From Sorghum bicolor (lineage: Eukaryota > Streptophyta > Magnoliopsida > Poales > Poaceae): a stretch of DNA of 64,000 nt. The stretch lies in contig NC_012878.2 of the NCBI RefSeq assembly GCF_000003195.3, positions 7,871,945 to 7,935,944 of the forward strand. Reading direction: 5' to 3'. Of the stretch, positions 11,097 to 21,230 are shown one piece after another. A model generated the notes under the pieces. The model was not told the DNA's origin. It saw nothing but the letters and a program-made list of their open reading frames with translations, and did not search any database. How positions within the stretch are numbered: the first letter of the stretch is position 1; every line of letters begins with the position of its first letter. The translations under genes and the position numbers were made by a program.

Positions 11097-13808
11097 TGTC
11101 ACACCCATATTTTAAGAATAAAATAGGATGCATAAAAGACTCATATATGCCCCAGAATCAGTCGCACACATAAGTAGACAAATCTCAAAAGTACCATTGC
11201 AGTGTTTATTACATAGCGGAACAATAATAAATCACATAGTCTTACACAAAAATAATATGAGATAAACAACGCTCTCGACGGAAGCACCACACAGGGACAC
11301 TGTTGACTGGTTGACTCCAAGCCTAGTACTCATAACGGTAATCCTCATTCCAGTCATCTTCATTATCATATCCTGAGGTGTTGGGAAATTGCAAGAGTGA
11401 GCACATATCGTACTCAACAAGTATAACCAGGGGTTCATGAGGCTCAAATAGCTGACACTGGTTTCACTGCATTTAGCTTTTAATAGTGGATAGCATATTC
11501 ATAATTAAATAGCAAATGTCAAGGTAGCATAAATAATCCATTAATCATATGATCAAGTGTAAGCATAATTAATCTCATAGCATAAACGATAATCAAATGA
11601 ACATAACAACTTAATAAGCTCATCGTCGTCGCAGCAAGAACCTCCAAGGCCGCTCTTAACCGTGAGCACGGCTAGTATACCAGTTTTAACACTCTGCAGA
11701 GGTTGTACATCTTTACCCATGAGTCATGATTTACCCTTTCGCCCGAGGTAGCTAATCTCTTAACCCCCTTCCTAGGGAGGTCGGCAGGGATCACTATGAA
11801 GCCTTTCAAAAGTTCGTCTAACAAGTTAGGGCCGCAAGGTTTCCTTTGCGCGCAGATATAGAGCCTCCCTTCCGATGGCACAATGACTCGCAGCCTATAC
11901 ACATACAGACAGAGGCCACACTATACCCAAAACGGTTCAGCCCCTCTGCCCTTTCGGGTAACCTCTAACAAGCTAGAAAAGGTCTTCATACTGAGCTATA
12001 GCCAGAGCCATTATAGCCCTCATGGTTGCACTGTTGTCCCGGTGATCACTTACAGACAAGATCTCATATAGTTATTTGTCATCTTTTAACGTTCATTGCA
12101 TTGCTATTAATCATCTTACAAGATCATGGATTATATCAAGCACTAGCACATCTACACCAAATGCATATCAAGTAGGTAACAAGGAATCCAGGTAACAATC
12201 ATCTATGATTTTGCTAATAAGGTCGACAAGGTGATAGCATGCATATGATATATATGTGTAGTTATAAGTGAATAGGTAACAAGGATGATCCCAAGTTATA
12301 CTTGCCTTGATCAAAGCTCTCCTAAGCCTGCTGGTCTTCAAAAGCTTGGTCTTGATCACCAACGTACGGCTCACCGTCTATTCCCAAACATCAGTCAACA
12401 ACACGCAATCCAATGTAGTCAATCATACACAAAGCAAACAAGCTATAATTAGAACATTACACCAACAGTGAGAAATCAAAGATAAAAGTTTATGAAAATA
12501 TTCTACGCATCGCTATGATCACACAAACGTAAAGTTCACGAAAATCAGAATTAAAACGGAGAAGTTATGCATTTTCCAAGATTTCCTATAGAGAAATAAT
12601 TAGTTAAATAGTACCAGGAAATTAAAAAGTTTCAAAACAGATAATAAATAATTCTAACATGTAGAGCTCGTAAATACGAATCTAACGAAATTTGAATGGA
12701 CAAAAACGGAGTTAAAATGATTATTTTATGAGCAAAATACTTTGAATGGCAATTCTGTAATTATTAGAAAGCGTATTTTAGATTCAGCTGAAATGGAAAG
12801 CGTAAAGCTACTTGAGGCGCCAGGGACCCCGGAGCAAAAACTAAATACTTCAGGGACTCTTAAAGCAAAAACGCAGCGAAGAGGTAAGTTCTAATCTCGG
12901 CCGTAGATGATCAATCGGACGGCTCCCGATCCACTAGGGAGGGTTAGGCGGCGGGCCGGCCGGCGTCCACTGCCCCGACGCGGTGGCGCGCCATGGGCGC
13001 CACCCAGAGCTCACCAAAGCTCTTCGATTCCCCGTTTCCGACCACCGAAAGCGAAGCCACGGCCATGGGCGCGTGGAGGAGGAGAAGGCGAGCTCACCCA
13101 AGGCGTTCTTGCGGCCGGAGATGGCTCAGAGAGGAGCGGCTGCGCGCGGCGGCGGATATCTTCCTCGGCGAGACCGAGCTCAAGGCGGCTAGGGTTTCTG
13201 GCGCAAAAAGAACAGCAACGGGGTCGCGGCGGGGTCGTAGGGACTTTATAGGGTCTCGGGTAGTCGATTTGGCAAGAAACCCCGGATTTCCCGTGATTGG
13301 ATTCGGCCGCAGACGCCGTGTCCTTTTCGGACTCGAGGAGGAAGAAGATGGAAGGGTGCTGACGCGTGGGGCCTAGGGGTCAGCGAGTCAAAGGGAGAAG
13401 GAGGGGGCGTGCGCTGGGCTGCTGCTGGCTGAAGCGAACTGGGCCGCGGGGATGGGAATCGGGCCAAGCGAGGGGAAAGCGCTGGGCCGCAAGCTGGGCT
13501 GAGCCCCGGCCTGGTTTTCCAGGGGCGTTCCCCTACATTTTTTTTTCTTTTTTTTCTGTTTTCTTTTCCAAAACATTTTTCCAAAGACTTTTTAAATAGA
13601 ATTTTGAGAGCAAATAAATTCCAACAAATGTCAGCAGCACAAATAAATAAAGATGCTCCAGCATGAATGCACAATCAGGGTTGCTACACCTATGATGAAT
13701 TTTTAATTCCCACAAAATTATTTAGTTGCTAGATTTATATGCCCACAAAAATACTTAAATAAATCAAATTAAACCCTATTAACTGAAATCCAAGTTTTGG
13801 GTGTTACA
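11097..13808 (-). repeat. Right (5') LTR of Tekay element
   Basis: 2712 bp, starting TGTCACACCC and ending GGTGTTACA on the plus strand, and followed by the TSD copy TGGCG. It is the uninterrupted partner of the left LTR. The same GC-rich block is at about 12890-13530. Confidence 0.95.
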
Positions 13809-14765
13809 TGGCGTAATGTACCAGCAACAAAACTCTTGCTGAACAGGGCATGGCCATCGGTATGAAGAGGGGGGGAAAGATAGAGTGAAGGAAACGAGCA
13901 AAATCGAATAAGAACAAATAATGCAGCACTGCAATCTAGCATCTTTGTTATGGAGCAAAGGGGAAAGAGAAATGCTGCAGTAATGAGTCACAGTCATATG
14001 TATAATAACAACATCCAACAAATGGGCATAATAAACATCTTGATTAAATGGTGAACATATATCTGAATAAGAAAACACTACAAAATCAGAAACCAAAGGT
14101 GTAGTCAACTTGAATCTGAATAAGGAAGCAATGGTATAGCCACACTTGAAAATTACAATGCAACAGTCAAAAGTATTAAAAAAACAAGTTAGGAGCATAT
14201 AGTGTGTTAGCAGCATAAATATAAAATTTCTATTTGAACTTACATAGGAACAACCAGAAGCTACAAACTCTGGAACTAAGGCTACAACAATCATAATTGG
14301 AAAACAAAACATAAAAGGAGGAAAGGATTGCTTACCCAAACAACGGGGATATGTGGTGGCAGAAGGCCCAACAATCTTCTGTTTTTGCTTTGAAGTTAAG
14401 GAGGGGCAGGCTACATGATGGAAATGGGAGGCTGCCCAACCAAAAACGTCCTTTGATGATTTAGAATCAATGCGAGGCACAACAGATGTAGGAAACATGA
14501 AGCATTCCAAAGCACATACCGGAAGATTGTGTGAGGCAAAAGAAAACATGAACCACATAAGAGGAATGAACAATACAATGTGGCAATACAACAAAGTACC
14601 TAACAGGCGCAACCACTGGATTAGCTAGATATCGGAAGCACAATAACACAACGCTGATTTTGTTGACCCTAAATATAGGTAGAATAAATGTTTTTAGTAA
14701 CAACATACTCTGTAAAACATGAAAAGATGGAATAGAAGGGGTGAACATGCACCAGAGTACACGGA
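13809..14765. other. Unassigned AT-rich sequence
   Basis: Flank on the right of the Tekay insertion. An open frame on the minus strand across 13779-14612 begins outside the element and ends inside its LTR, and its translation is Cys/Phe/Ser-rich with no family signal. I see no gene, repeat end or RNA here. Confidence 0.4.
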
Positions 14766-15535
14766 GTATACTTGGCCAACCAGGCCGCATGGCACGGGCA
14801 TGACACTAGCACGACCAAGCATGGCATGGCTAGGCATGACACTATGTGGCACGATAACTTTGCCGTGTCGTTCCTAATAGTGCCACCATGCATCCGTCTT
14901 GGCCTAGGCATGGCACTATGGTCACTTAGCCATGTCCTTCCATACCATGGGCACGGCAGCCCACTGTGCCCCTCCATGCCAGCTCTAGCGTCGCCGCCAT
15001 GCCATCAAGTAGCAGCCATGTGTCGTGGAGCGCCGCCATCACGCCGTAGAGCAGCAGCAGCACACTACACAAACACATGCCTGCTGCCACCTGTCTGACA
15101 CTTGGATTCGCTCGAGGACTCACGCCTGCGCCACCGCGTGCTTGAGGCACGGAGGGCAGCGCCTCCAAGTGCTTGAGTTGCAAGAAGCCAGGAAAGGAAG
15201 GAGGCGGAGGAAGGATGTCGGGAAGGAAGCCTGCAGTGAAGATCTAGGGTTGGATCACTTATATACTCCACAATATTGGATCCAACGATGTTGATTTAAC
15301 CGTACGTCATCCAACAACACAGACATATTGGGCTAGCATAGTGCCCGCCCATTAACCGCTCCATGCTTGTGTTGGTACTGTGACCAAACTTGCGGCCCAG
15401 GCATGGTACTAGGCCCATGCCCATGCCAGTGGCACTATGACGTTAGTGTCATCCTTTTTCGGGCCGTGCCCGTGCCAACCCATATCGTGCCTGGTCCATT
15501 TGGCCATCTATGACATGGAGTAAGCAACTAACACT
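14766..15535. repeat. GC-rich unit with imperfect inverted ends, candidate DNA transposon
   Basis: Both ends carry related inverted sequence. The left has TTGGCCAACCAGGC followed by GGCACGGGCATG. The right, read on the minus strand, has TGGCCAAATGGACCAGGC followed by TTGGCACGGGCACGG. The interior is rich in GGCATGGCAC-like words. Identity between the arms is moderate, and I could not find a convincing target duplication, so superfamily (hAT or Mutator-like) is open. No transposase frame is present. It could also be a chance product of the GC-rich words. Confidence 0.35.
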
Positions 15536-16493
15536 TACTAAATCAAGTGTAATAGTATGAGGGATAAGCAATGGTACAGGAATCCATTATTCTAAACAAA
15601 GTTATAGAAATCTATTAGAAAGATCACATCGATAAATAAAAGGATCACGTACAAGGCAATGAACATGAAAGTAAAAATGGACATGAATCTAAGCAATCTA
15701 TAAAGAAGGACCATCTACAAGGCAACAAAGAAAAGATGAGCCTAAAAATGAGCACTAAACTGAGGAAAAGCATAATATATGTATAACGTGACACTAGGGA
15801 ATCCTGCGCCTAGTAATAACTAAGAAGCTGTAAAAAAATGGAGTACGTACCTACAAATGAGAATGAAAAACTAAAATCAGAAAGTGAGAAATGGAGGAGG
15901 TCTCACCCTAGGGTAAGTCGACGACATCATTGTTCCAAAATAAATAATTTCAATTCTAGAAACAAAGAACTCTGCCAAATTATTGAGGCTAGAAAAGGGC
16001 ACACAACTTCCATACAAGCTTCTTCATCGAAGAGGAATACCAAGCGTACCTTCTAAACCAAGAGAAGACAGCGACCACCATATGGACTGGACACGCCTAC
16101 GATGGCTGTGGGGACCACAGAGATGAAGACGACCACCGGCAGGGGTGCGAGCAGAGGCATAGCGGCCGCAGCCTGGAAACTAGGCGCAGGCAACAATGCG
16201 CGGCAAACGTACAGTGGCTCTGTGCTACGTAAGCCGCTGGCATGCTCTCAGACATGGGCGGCTGCGAAGGTCCGAGCATGGAGATGACGAGGCGCGTCGA
16301 CCGTACGGCGCCTCCGCATCGGCACCGCACCGGAAATGGCGAGGGCTACAGCACAGAGCAGTGGACTAGACCCCGGCACGGGCGTAGGCTGAGATTGAGT
16401 GGCGGCGCAGCAGCAGCAGCAGCAACGCACTAGGTGAGCTCGGGCATTGATCGATAGCGATGGAGTAAGGGGCCAACAGAAAACCAGCAGTAG
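15536..16493. other. Unassigned sequence left of the Tat element
   Basis: Contains short frames on both strands and a (CAG)n run near 16408-16423, which is simple sequence. A GT-AG-like boundary on the minus strand near 16050 hints at a leader exon, but I cannot link it to any protein. The last five bases, AGTAG, are the left TSD copy of the Tat element. Confidence 0.35.
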
Positions 16494-17204
16494 TGTTGAT
16501 GCAAAAGCTGATCTGCAAACACAAAGGGCTAATACCCGATTTAAATGTTAAGGCATGCCAGCCGATTTGACCTTACTATCGGCAAGGGTGGTAACTCGAA
16601 TACTTTGGTCCTGACAACAGCGATGTGCCCGGATGCCACGGCCAAGAGGTATTCACGCGGAACTTGAGAATACGCCGAGCTTAAGTCGACGAATTCCTAA
16701 GAACTCGTAGTAAAAGGAAAAAGTATGACGAAGTCGTCGAAATAGTAGATGCTGGAATATGAGTAAAAACTGGTGTTTGATTGATTGATAGATAGATCTC
16801 GATTACAAAGCCCTAGGGTCCATATTTATACCCTGGCCAAAGAGCTACAACCAGACACGACTAGAACTCGAATTCCAAATTACACAGAATCCGTATACAA
16901 AACGATTTAAATAACTAAGGAAAACGTAAAACTATCTTGCCGTGACAGGCTAGAACACCACTACGGACCACTTGGTAACCTCCAAGTCTTCCTTCTACGC
17001 CATCGGTAGATCCCTCATCGGCAACGATCAATACTAGCCATCGGCACGAGCACATCACCACCCATGGACTTAGCCACATCCATCTATCTCTTCATCGGCA
17101 ACCATCATCATCGGCAACTCATCTTGTAGACCAAGCCCTACCGTCTTGTCTTGCCAACCTGCATTCTACCGATCATGGACACGTGCCCAAAAACAGTGTC
17201 AACA
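16494..17204 (-). repeat. Left (3') LTR of Tat element
   Basis: 711 bp. It contains nine copies of ATCGG or CCGAT where about 1.4 would be expected by chance. Followed on the plus strand by the purine tract complement. Confidence 0.96.
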
Positions 17205-17225
17205 CATGCCCCCCAATTTTGGAGT
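17205..17225 (-). promoter_or_regulatory. Polypurine tract of Tat element
   Basis: On the minus strand CCAAAATTGGGGGGCATG directly precedes the LTR start TGTTGACAC. The position and purine content fit the plus-strand primer. Confidence 0.85.
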
Positions 17226-17690
17226 ACGAAATCATTAATGCTCCGAAATTCTCCGTAGTAATGATGTCTTTTCCATAATCAATTTGCACAATTTGGTAAC
17301 CGACAACCTCAATCTGAACAACTCTGATCCTATTCCTCTGCAGATTCCTCGAAATCCTCGATCTCCCCAAACGGACATTTTCACTTTAATCGTGCATCGG
17401 CAATATTACCGTTACAGGGACTTGCCGATGGACATCCATACCTTATCCTGCCAAATGGCTATCTCCACTTTATTCGCCCATCAGTAATATGACCGTTACA
17501 AGGTGCTGCCGATGGACCAACCAGGAGATCTCACACAGTGAAATATCTATGGATAATGACCGCTTCCTGTCAAATCGCCTGCACAATCCCTTGATTACCG
17601 TGCGAACAGTTACCATATCTACCTGAGTACCCTCGGATTTCACGGATACGGCGAGGAGATAAGTCAGATTTGCCCTTGCCTGTTTTGTCC
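17226..17690 (+). promoter_or_regulatory. Upstream region of the antisense gene
   Basis: About 465 bp between the LTR/purine tract and the TATA box of the plus-strand gene. No open frame is convincing. Several ATCGG-type motifs occur (for example near 17397, 17424 and 17508). It is the natural place for the promoter of the antisense transcript, but no factor site can be named. Confidence 0.45.
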
Positions 17691-17698
17691 TATAAATA
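17691..17698 (+). promoter_or_regulatory. TATA box of antisense PMD gene
   Basis: TATAAATA sits 158 bp before the predicted start codon at 17849, followed by a CT-rich leader as is common in plant 5' UTRs. The position is right for a core promoter independent of the LTR. Confidence 0.65.
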
Positions 17699-17848
17699 GT
17701 TCCTTCTCGGGTACTCCTTCTCCATCACATCATTCCACAGCCCCAACTTTACTTTCCCGGCGGCGGCGCTGTTCGAGAGCTTCAAGATCTCCAACCAAGC
17801 CCCTTCTTCACCAACTCCGAAGCCTCCAATCTTCTTCCTCATGACAAG

Positions 17849-20800
17849 ATGGCCGTCAACTTCGTCGTTCCTGAGGTTAGTTCTTCACTCCATCTCTTGT
17901 ATTCCTTTTCGCACTCCTGTTCATCAGCAATCCATTTTAATGAACATTTTCTTTTTCTTTCCTTTTCTTTTCCCTTCAAACCATTAGGAATTGTCCAACA
18001 AAATTGTCATCCCCACCGATCAACCACACCTCCAATGCCTTGGCCCGTTAGGGGATCCAGATCCAACCGACCTCATCAACGCAGAAACCAACAAAATCCC
18101 ATTTAGAGCTGAGAATTTTTCCCTAGATCTGTGGAAGGATACTTTCCGTTCCTGGCCTAGTCACACCGTGGGATGGAAGGATTGGTTCCTGAGGGTCAGC
18201 CACTCAAATGAAGTCCAGTGGGGCGAAAGAAAACTAGACCAAAGCATCAGGTTGTCCATTGCCGATATGCATAGGAATGAGTCGTTGTTGATAGCTGCAT
18301 CTTATTTCTGGTCAGACACCCTCAATGCCTTTGTCTTTGGCCACGGCCCTGCTTCCCCCACACTTGCCGATGTGGTCATGCTCACTGGCCTAGATGTATC
18401 TTCTGCCGATAGCACCCATTTCTTCGATACCAAACCCAAGGCCAAGGTAGAAACTCGTGCCATCGGCGGTTGGTCAGGGTACATCCAAAAATACAGCAAA
18501 ACAGGCCCTGTCAACATAAAAGAGCAGACCTGCTTCCTGAACATGTGGTTAGATAAATTCGTGTTTTGCGGCCGATCGGCAGGACCAACTTCCGTCTACC
18601 TAACAGCAGCAGAAAATTTGGCTAATGGTGGCCGATTCCCCCTAGGCCGATACCTGCTCGGAGCAGCCTACCACCTCCTTCACCAAGTAACCAGGAAACT
18701 CTTACTCGGCCAGTCTATCGGCAACTTGGGAGGTCCCTGGTGGTTCATCAACATGTGGCTCAGCCTCCACATGCACAAGCGTCTCGAGTTTGACCTCTTC
18801 GCACAGCGCTTCCCAAGGGACATAGCCAAAGATTATGAACTGGATGAAGAAGAATCGGCAACACGCCCTCCCCTAAACTTCGGTGAAGCTGTCATAGCTC
18901 TGCCTGGTACAGGGGGTAATGCAGACCAGGTCAGCCGATTCTTCCAAACCTTGTATGAAGGTTTGACCAGAGAGCAGCGAGCATGGTTGGCTTATGACGA
19001 CCCAGACACTATGTTCCCTCTGGTCTTCAATCCATTCAATGATGCTCTCAACAAGGACCACGAAATGATGATGGCACTGGTCACTCCCAGAGCAATACCA
19101 GTGAATTTCTTTGGCAGTGGGAAAACCTCCCCCCAGACTTATGAATTTTATAATCCATCGGCATTAGCTCGTCAATTAGCTTTCGGCCAGCTACCGATTG
19201 CACTATGTTACGCCGATGTGATAAAACCTAGGGAAACCATCACTAGCCTTCTTGAATGGATTCGAGTAGCCCAACTGCCATCAAGTGCCAATACAGATGT
19301 AGACCTGTCAGAGTGGGTTCCAGCCGCCTTCATCACTCAGGCGTACAAGCAATGGTGGGCAGAATGGAAGGAGCATCTGTTCTGCAGATCGGCCCTCACG
19401 TACCGCGGTATGATCGATTCCGAGTACGAAGTCCCCAATGATATTGTAAGTGTCTTCGAAACAATGTTCCAATTCTCTCAATTTAATTTCCATCGGTGAT
19501 TTACTTTTGCACTGTTTTGCAGGTTGATAACACCCCTCCATCGGTCAGCAGGAGTGGCAAGCCGATTGATCTGTTTGCATCAGGTCCAATCTCTTCAATC
19601 GGCCACAACGCTCCCACCCTAGCCACCATCGTCCATCGAGGCATACGCCTCAAGAAAGTTACCACCAGGAGAACTCAGACATCACCATCGGTAGCTGCTT
19701 CCACCCTAGCACAGGCTTTCAAGGTAACTGTTAAACCTCTTCATTCATACCGATCTTCCTTTTACATCGGCTACATTGGTACTCACAAATTCTCTTTTCT
19801 GTAACAGCAAACCAGTGCATCGGCAAGAACCAAAAGCAAAGGCGCCGATGCCCCCCAGTCCAGCCAGCAGAAGAGAAAAGGTGCCAAGACTACCAGGGCA
19901 CAAACAAAGCGCCAGAAAGTAGCAACTCCTCCTCCTCCCCCGGTATCTCCAATCCCGGTGGAATCTTCTCCTTCTTCTCCAGAAGCCCAGACGCAACAAG
20001 TGCCATCTCCCCCTCCAATGCAACAAGCACCACAAGTGGAAGAACCCCAACCAGAAGAGCCTCAACCAGAAGTACCCGATCCAGCAAGTCCCACTACAGC
20101 ATCGGTGGTCTCTTCCATCCAGATAAGCACTGCTCTTCCTCAAGGTAACACACTTTTATAATATTACTGCGATGAACCTATTTTTTCGGCCTTATAACCC
20201 CTTCTGTTAATTTTTCAGCTGACATAGTTCCATCGGCAACTCTGGCCGATCAACCCGTGGCTCCATCGACATCTTTGAGTCAGAGGCGGGAGATTGCCCT
20301 GAAGCAGGTAAGTTACCCAACCCCTGTTTGCATCATTTGTCAATATCTGGCCATAGAATAACTCGTTTTACTTCCCTTTCAGGAGCAGGACTCTCCTGAC
20401 AGCTTGTTCTCTTTCGCCATCGACATCTCCAAAGATGAGGGTGAAGAGGCAAGTTCTTCTCGGGCAGTTGTGATCACATCGGCAGAAGTCAGGGCAAAGC
20501 TAGAAGAATTATCGGCTCTCCTCCACCAAGACACAGCCCAACTAGTCGACAATTCCGATCCGGCCAAGGCTTTATTCAAGACTCTGAGAGGCCACATCCC
20601 CGCCGATGCCGAAGAAGTTCTCTTTCAAGCAGCACACCTGGAGAGCCGTCAACTGCAGTACCAGAGGGCTGCCCAGCGCCTTGCTGACAGAGCCGCTCAG
20701 ACCCATCTTTCCGAGGAAATGAGGAAAGAAAAACTTCTTACCGATGAAAAGCATAAGACCATCGGCACCCTGAAGTCCTCGGGAGACGCACTGAAGCACA

Positions 20801-20931
20801 AATTCTCCAATCTGTCGGCAAAAAGGGAAGCTCTGTTGGCAGAACTTAAACAAGTAGAAGATGCCCTCTCCCAAGCTAGACAGGAAGAAAGCCAACTGCC
20901 AGAGACAATCAAGCTTCTTGAGCAGGAGTGA
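17849..20931 (+). CDS. Antisense plant-mobile-domain (PMD) protein, six exons
   Basis: Exons by GT-AG signals and frame: 17849-17875, 17988-19445, 19523-19723, 19808-20144, 20219-20307, 20383-20931 (886 codons plus TGA). All five introns are 71-112 bp with canonical ends, and the phases join cleanly. Residues about 40-330 match the plant mobile domain: LLIAASYFWSDTLNAF, then ASPTLADVVMLTGLDV, and GGPWWFINMWLSLHMHKR. Exon 4 encodes a basic, nuclear-signal-like stretch (KRKGAKTTRAQTKRQKV) and a Pro/Gln/Glu-rich linker. Exon 6 encodes a predicted coiled coil. In plants the PMD proteins MAIN and MAIL1 are nuclear and needed for transposon silencing; a role for this copy is unknown. The frame probably once ran 48 codons further, to a TGA at 21076-21078. 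Start choice: the Met at 17849 is in frame with exon 2; an ATG at 17841 is not. Confidence 0.85.
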
Positions 20932-21230
20932 AATGTCCATGGTCGCAAAGCACTGCAGTTGAAGAAGAAGTTGAAGCCAGTAGAAGGTTCTGCCGATGAA
21001 GACGTCAAAGAGATAGAAGCAGCCAACCAAATCCGCCTGCGTGCTATATCGGCCATCCAAGCGCTGCTAAACATGTGAGCTCTTCATCGGCACCATGCTC
21101 GCCTCTCTCTGCTTTCCAGCTTTCTTTTAGTCTAGCTGATAGGACTGTTATCGGCATCCTTTGAAACATTAAGCTCGATCCCAGGCACATTTCAATCCAG
21201 CCGATAGGAGTGTTATCGGCACTTAAACTT
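20932..21230 (+). other. Gap between antisense gene and pol 3' end
   Basis: The first 147 bp read on in the frame of the antisense gene (KALQLKKKLKPVEGSADED) to a second stop at 21076-21078. This suggests the TGA at 20929 is a recent nonsense change. The rest is a short convergent intergenic spacer with several ATCGG motifs. Confidence 0.6.

Larger units (their letters stand above)
1514..13808 (-). mobile_element. Ty3/gypsy chromovirus (Tekay/Del type), near full-length, degenerate
   Basis: Complete LTR retrotransposon on the minus strand. The two LTRs (1514-5745 and 11097-13808) start TGTCACACC and end GGTGTTACA as read on the plus strand. A 5-bp target duplication TGGCG lies at 1509-1513 and 13809-13813. 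Inside the right LTR is a primer site for initiator tRNA-Met (11082-11093). A purine tract abuts the left LTR (5746-5765 on the complement). Gene order from right to left is gag, protease, reverse transcriptase, RNase H, integrase with a chromodomain remnant, as in chromoviruses. The left LTR is 1526 bp longer than expected because a LINE landed in it. In the first 900 bp the LTRs differ at about 16 positions by eye. All reading frames are interrupted, so the copy cannot be autonomous. Confidence 0.95.

Noticed and set aside
13779..14612. 277-codon minus-strand frame
   Set aside because: It ends inside the Tekay LTR, so its 3' end is foreign, and the translation shows no family signal. It is likely a chance frame in AT-rich DNA.
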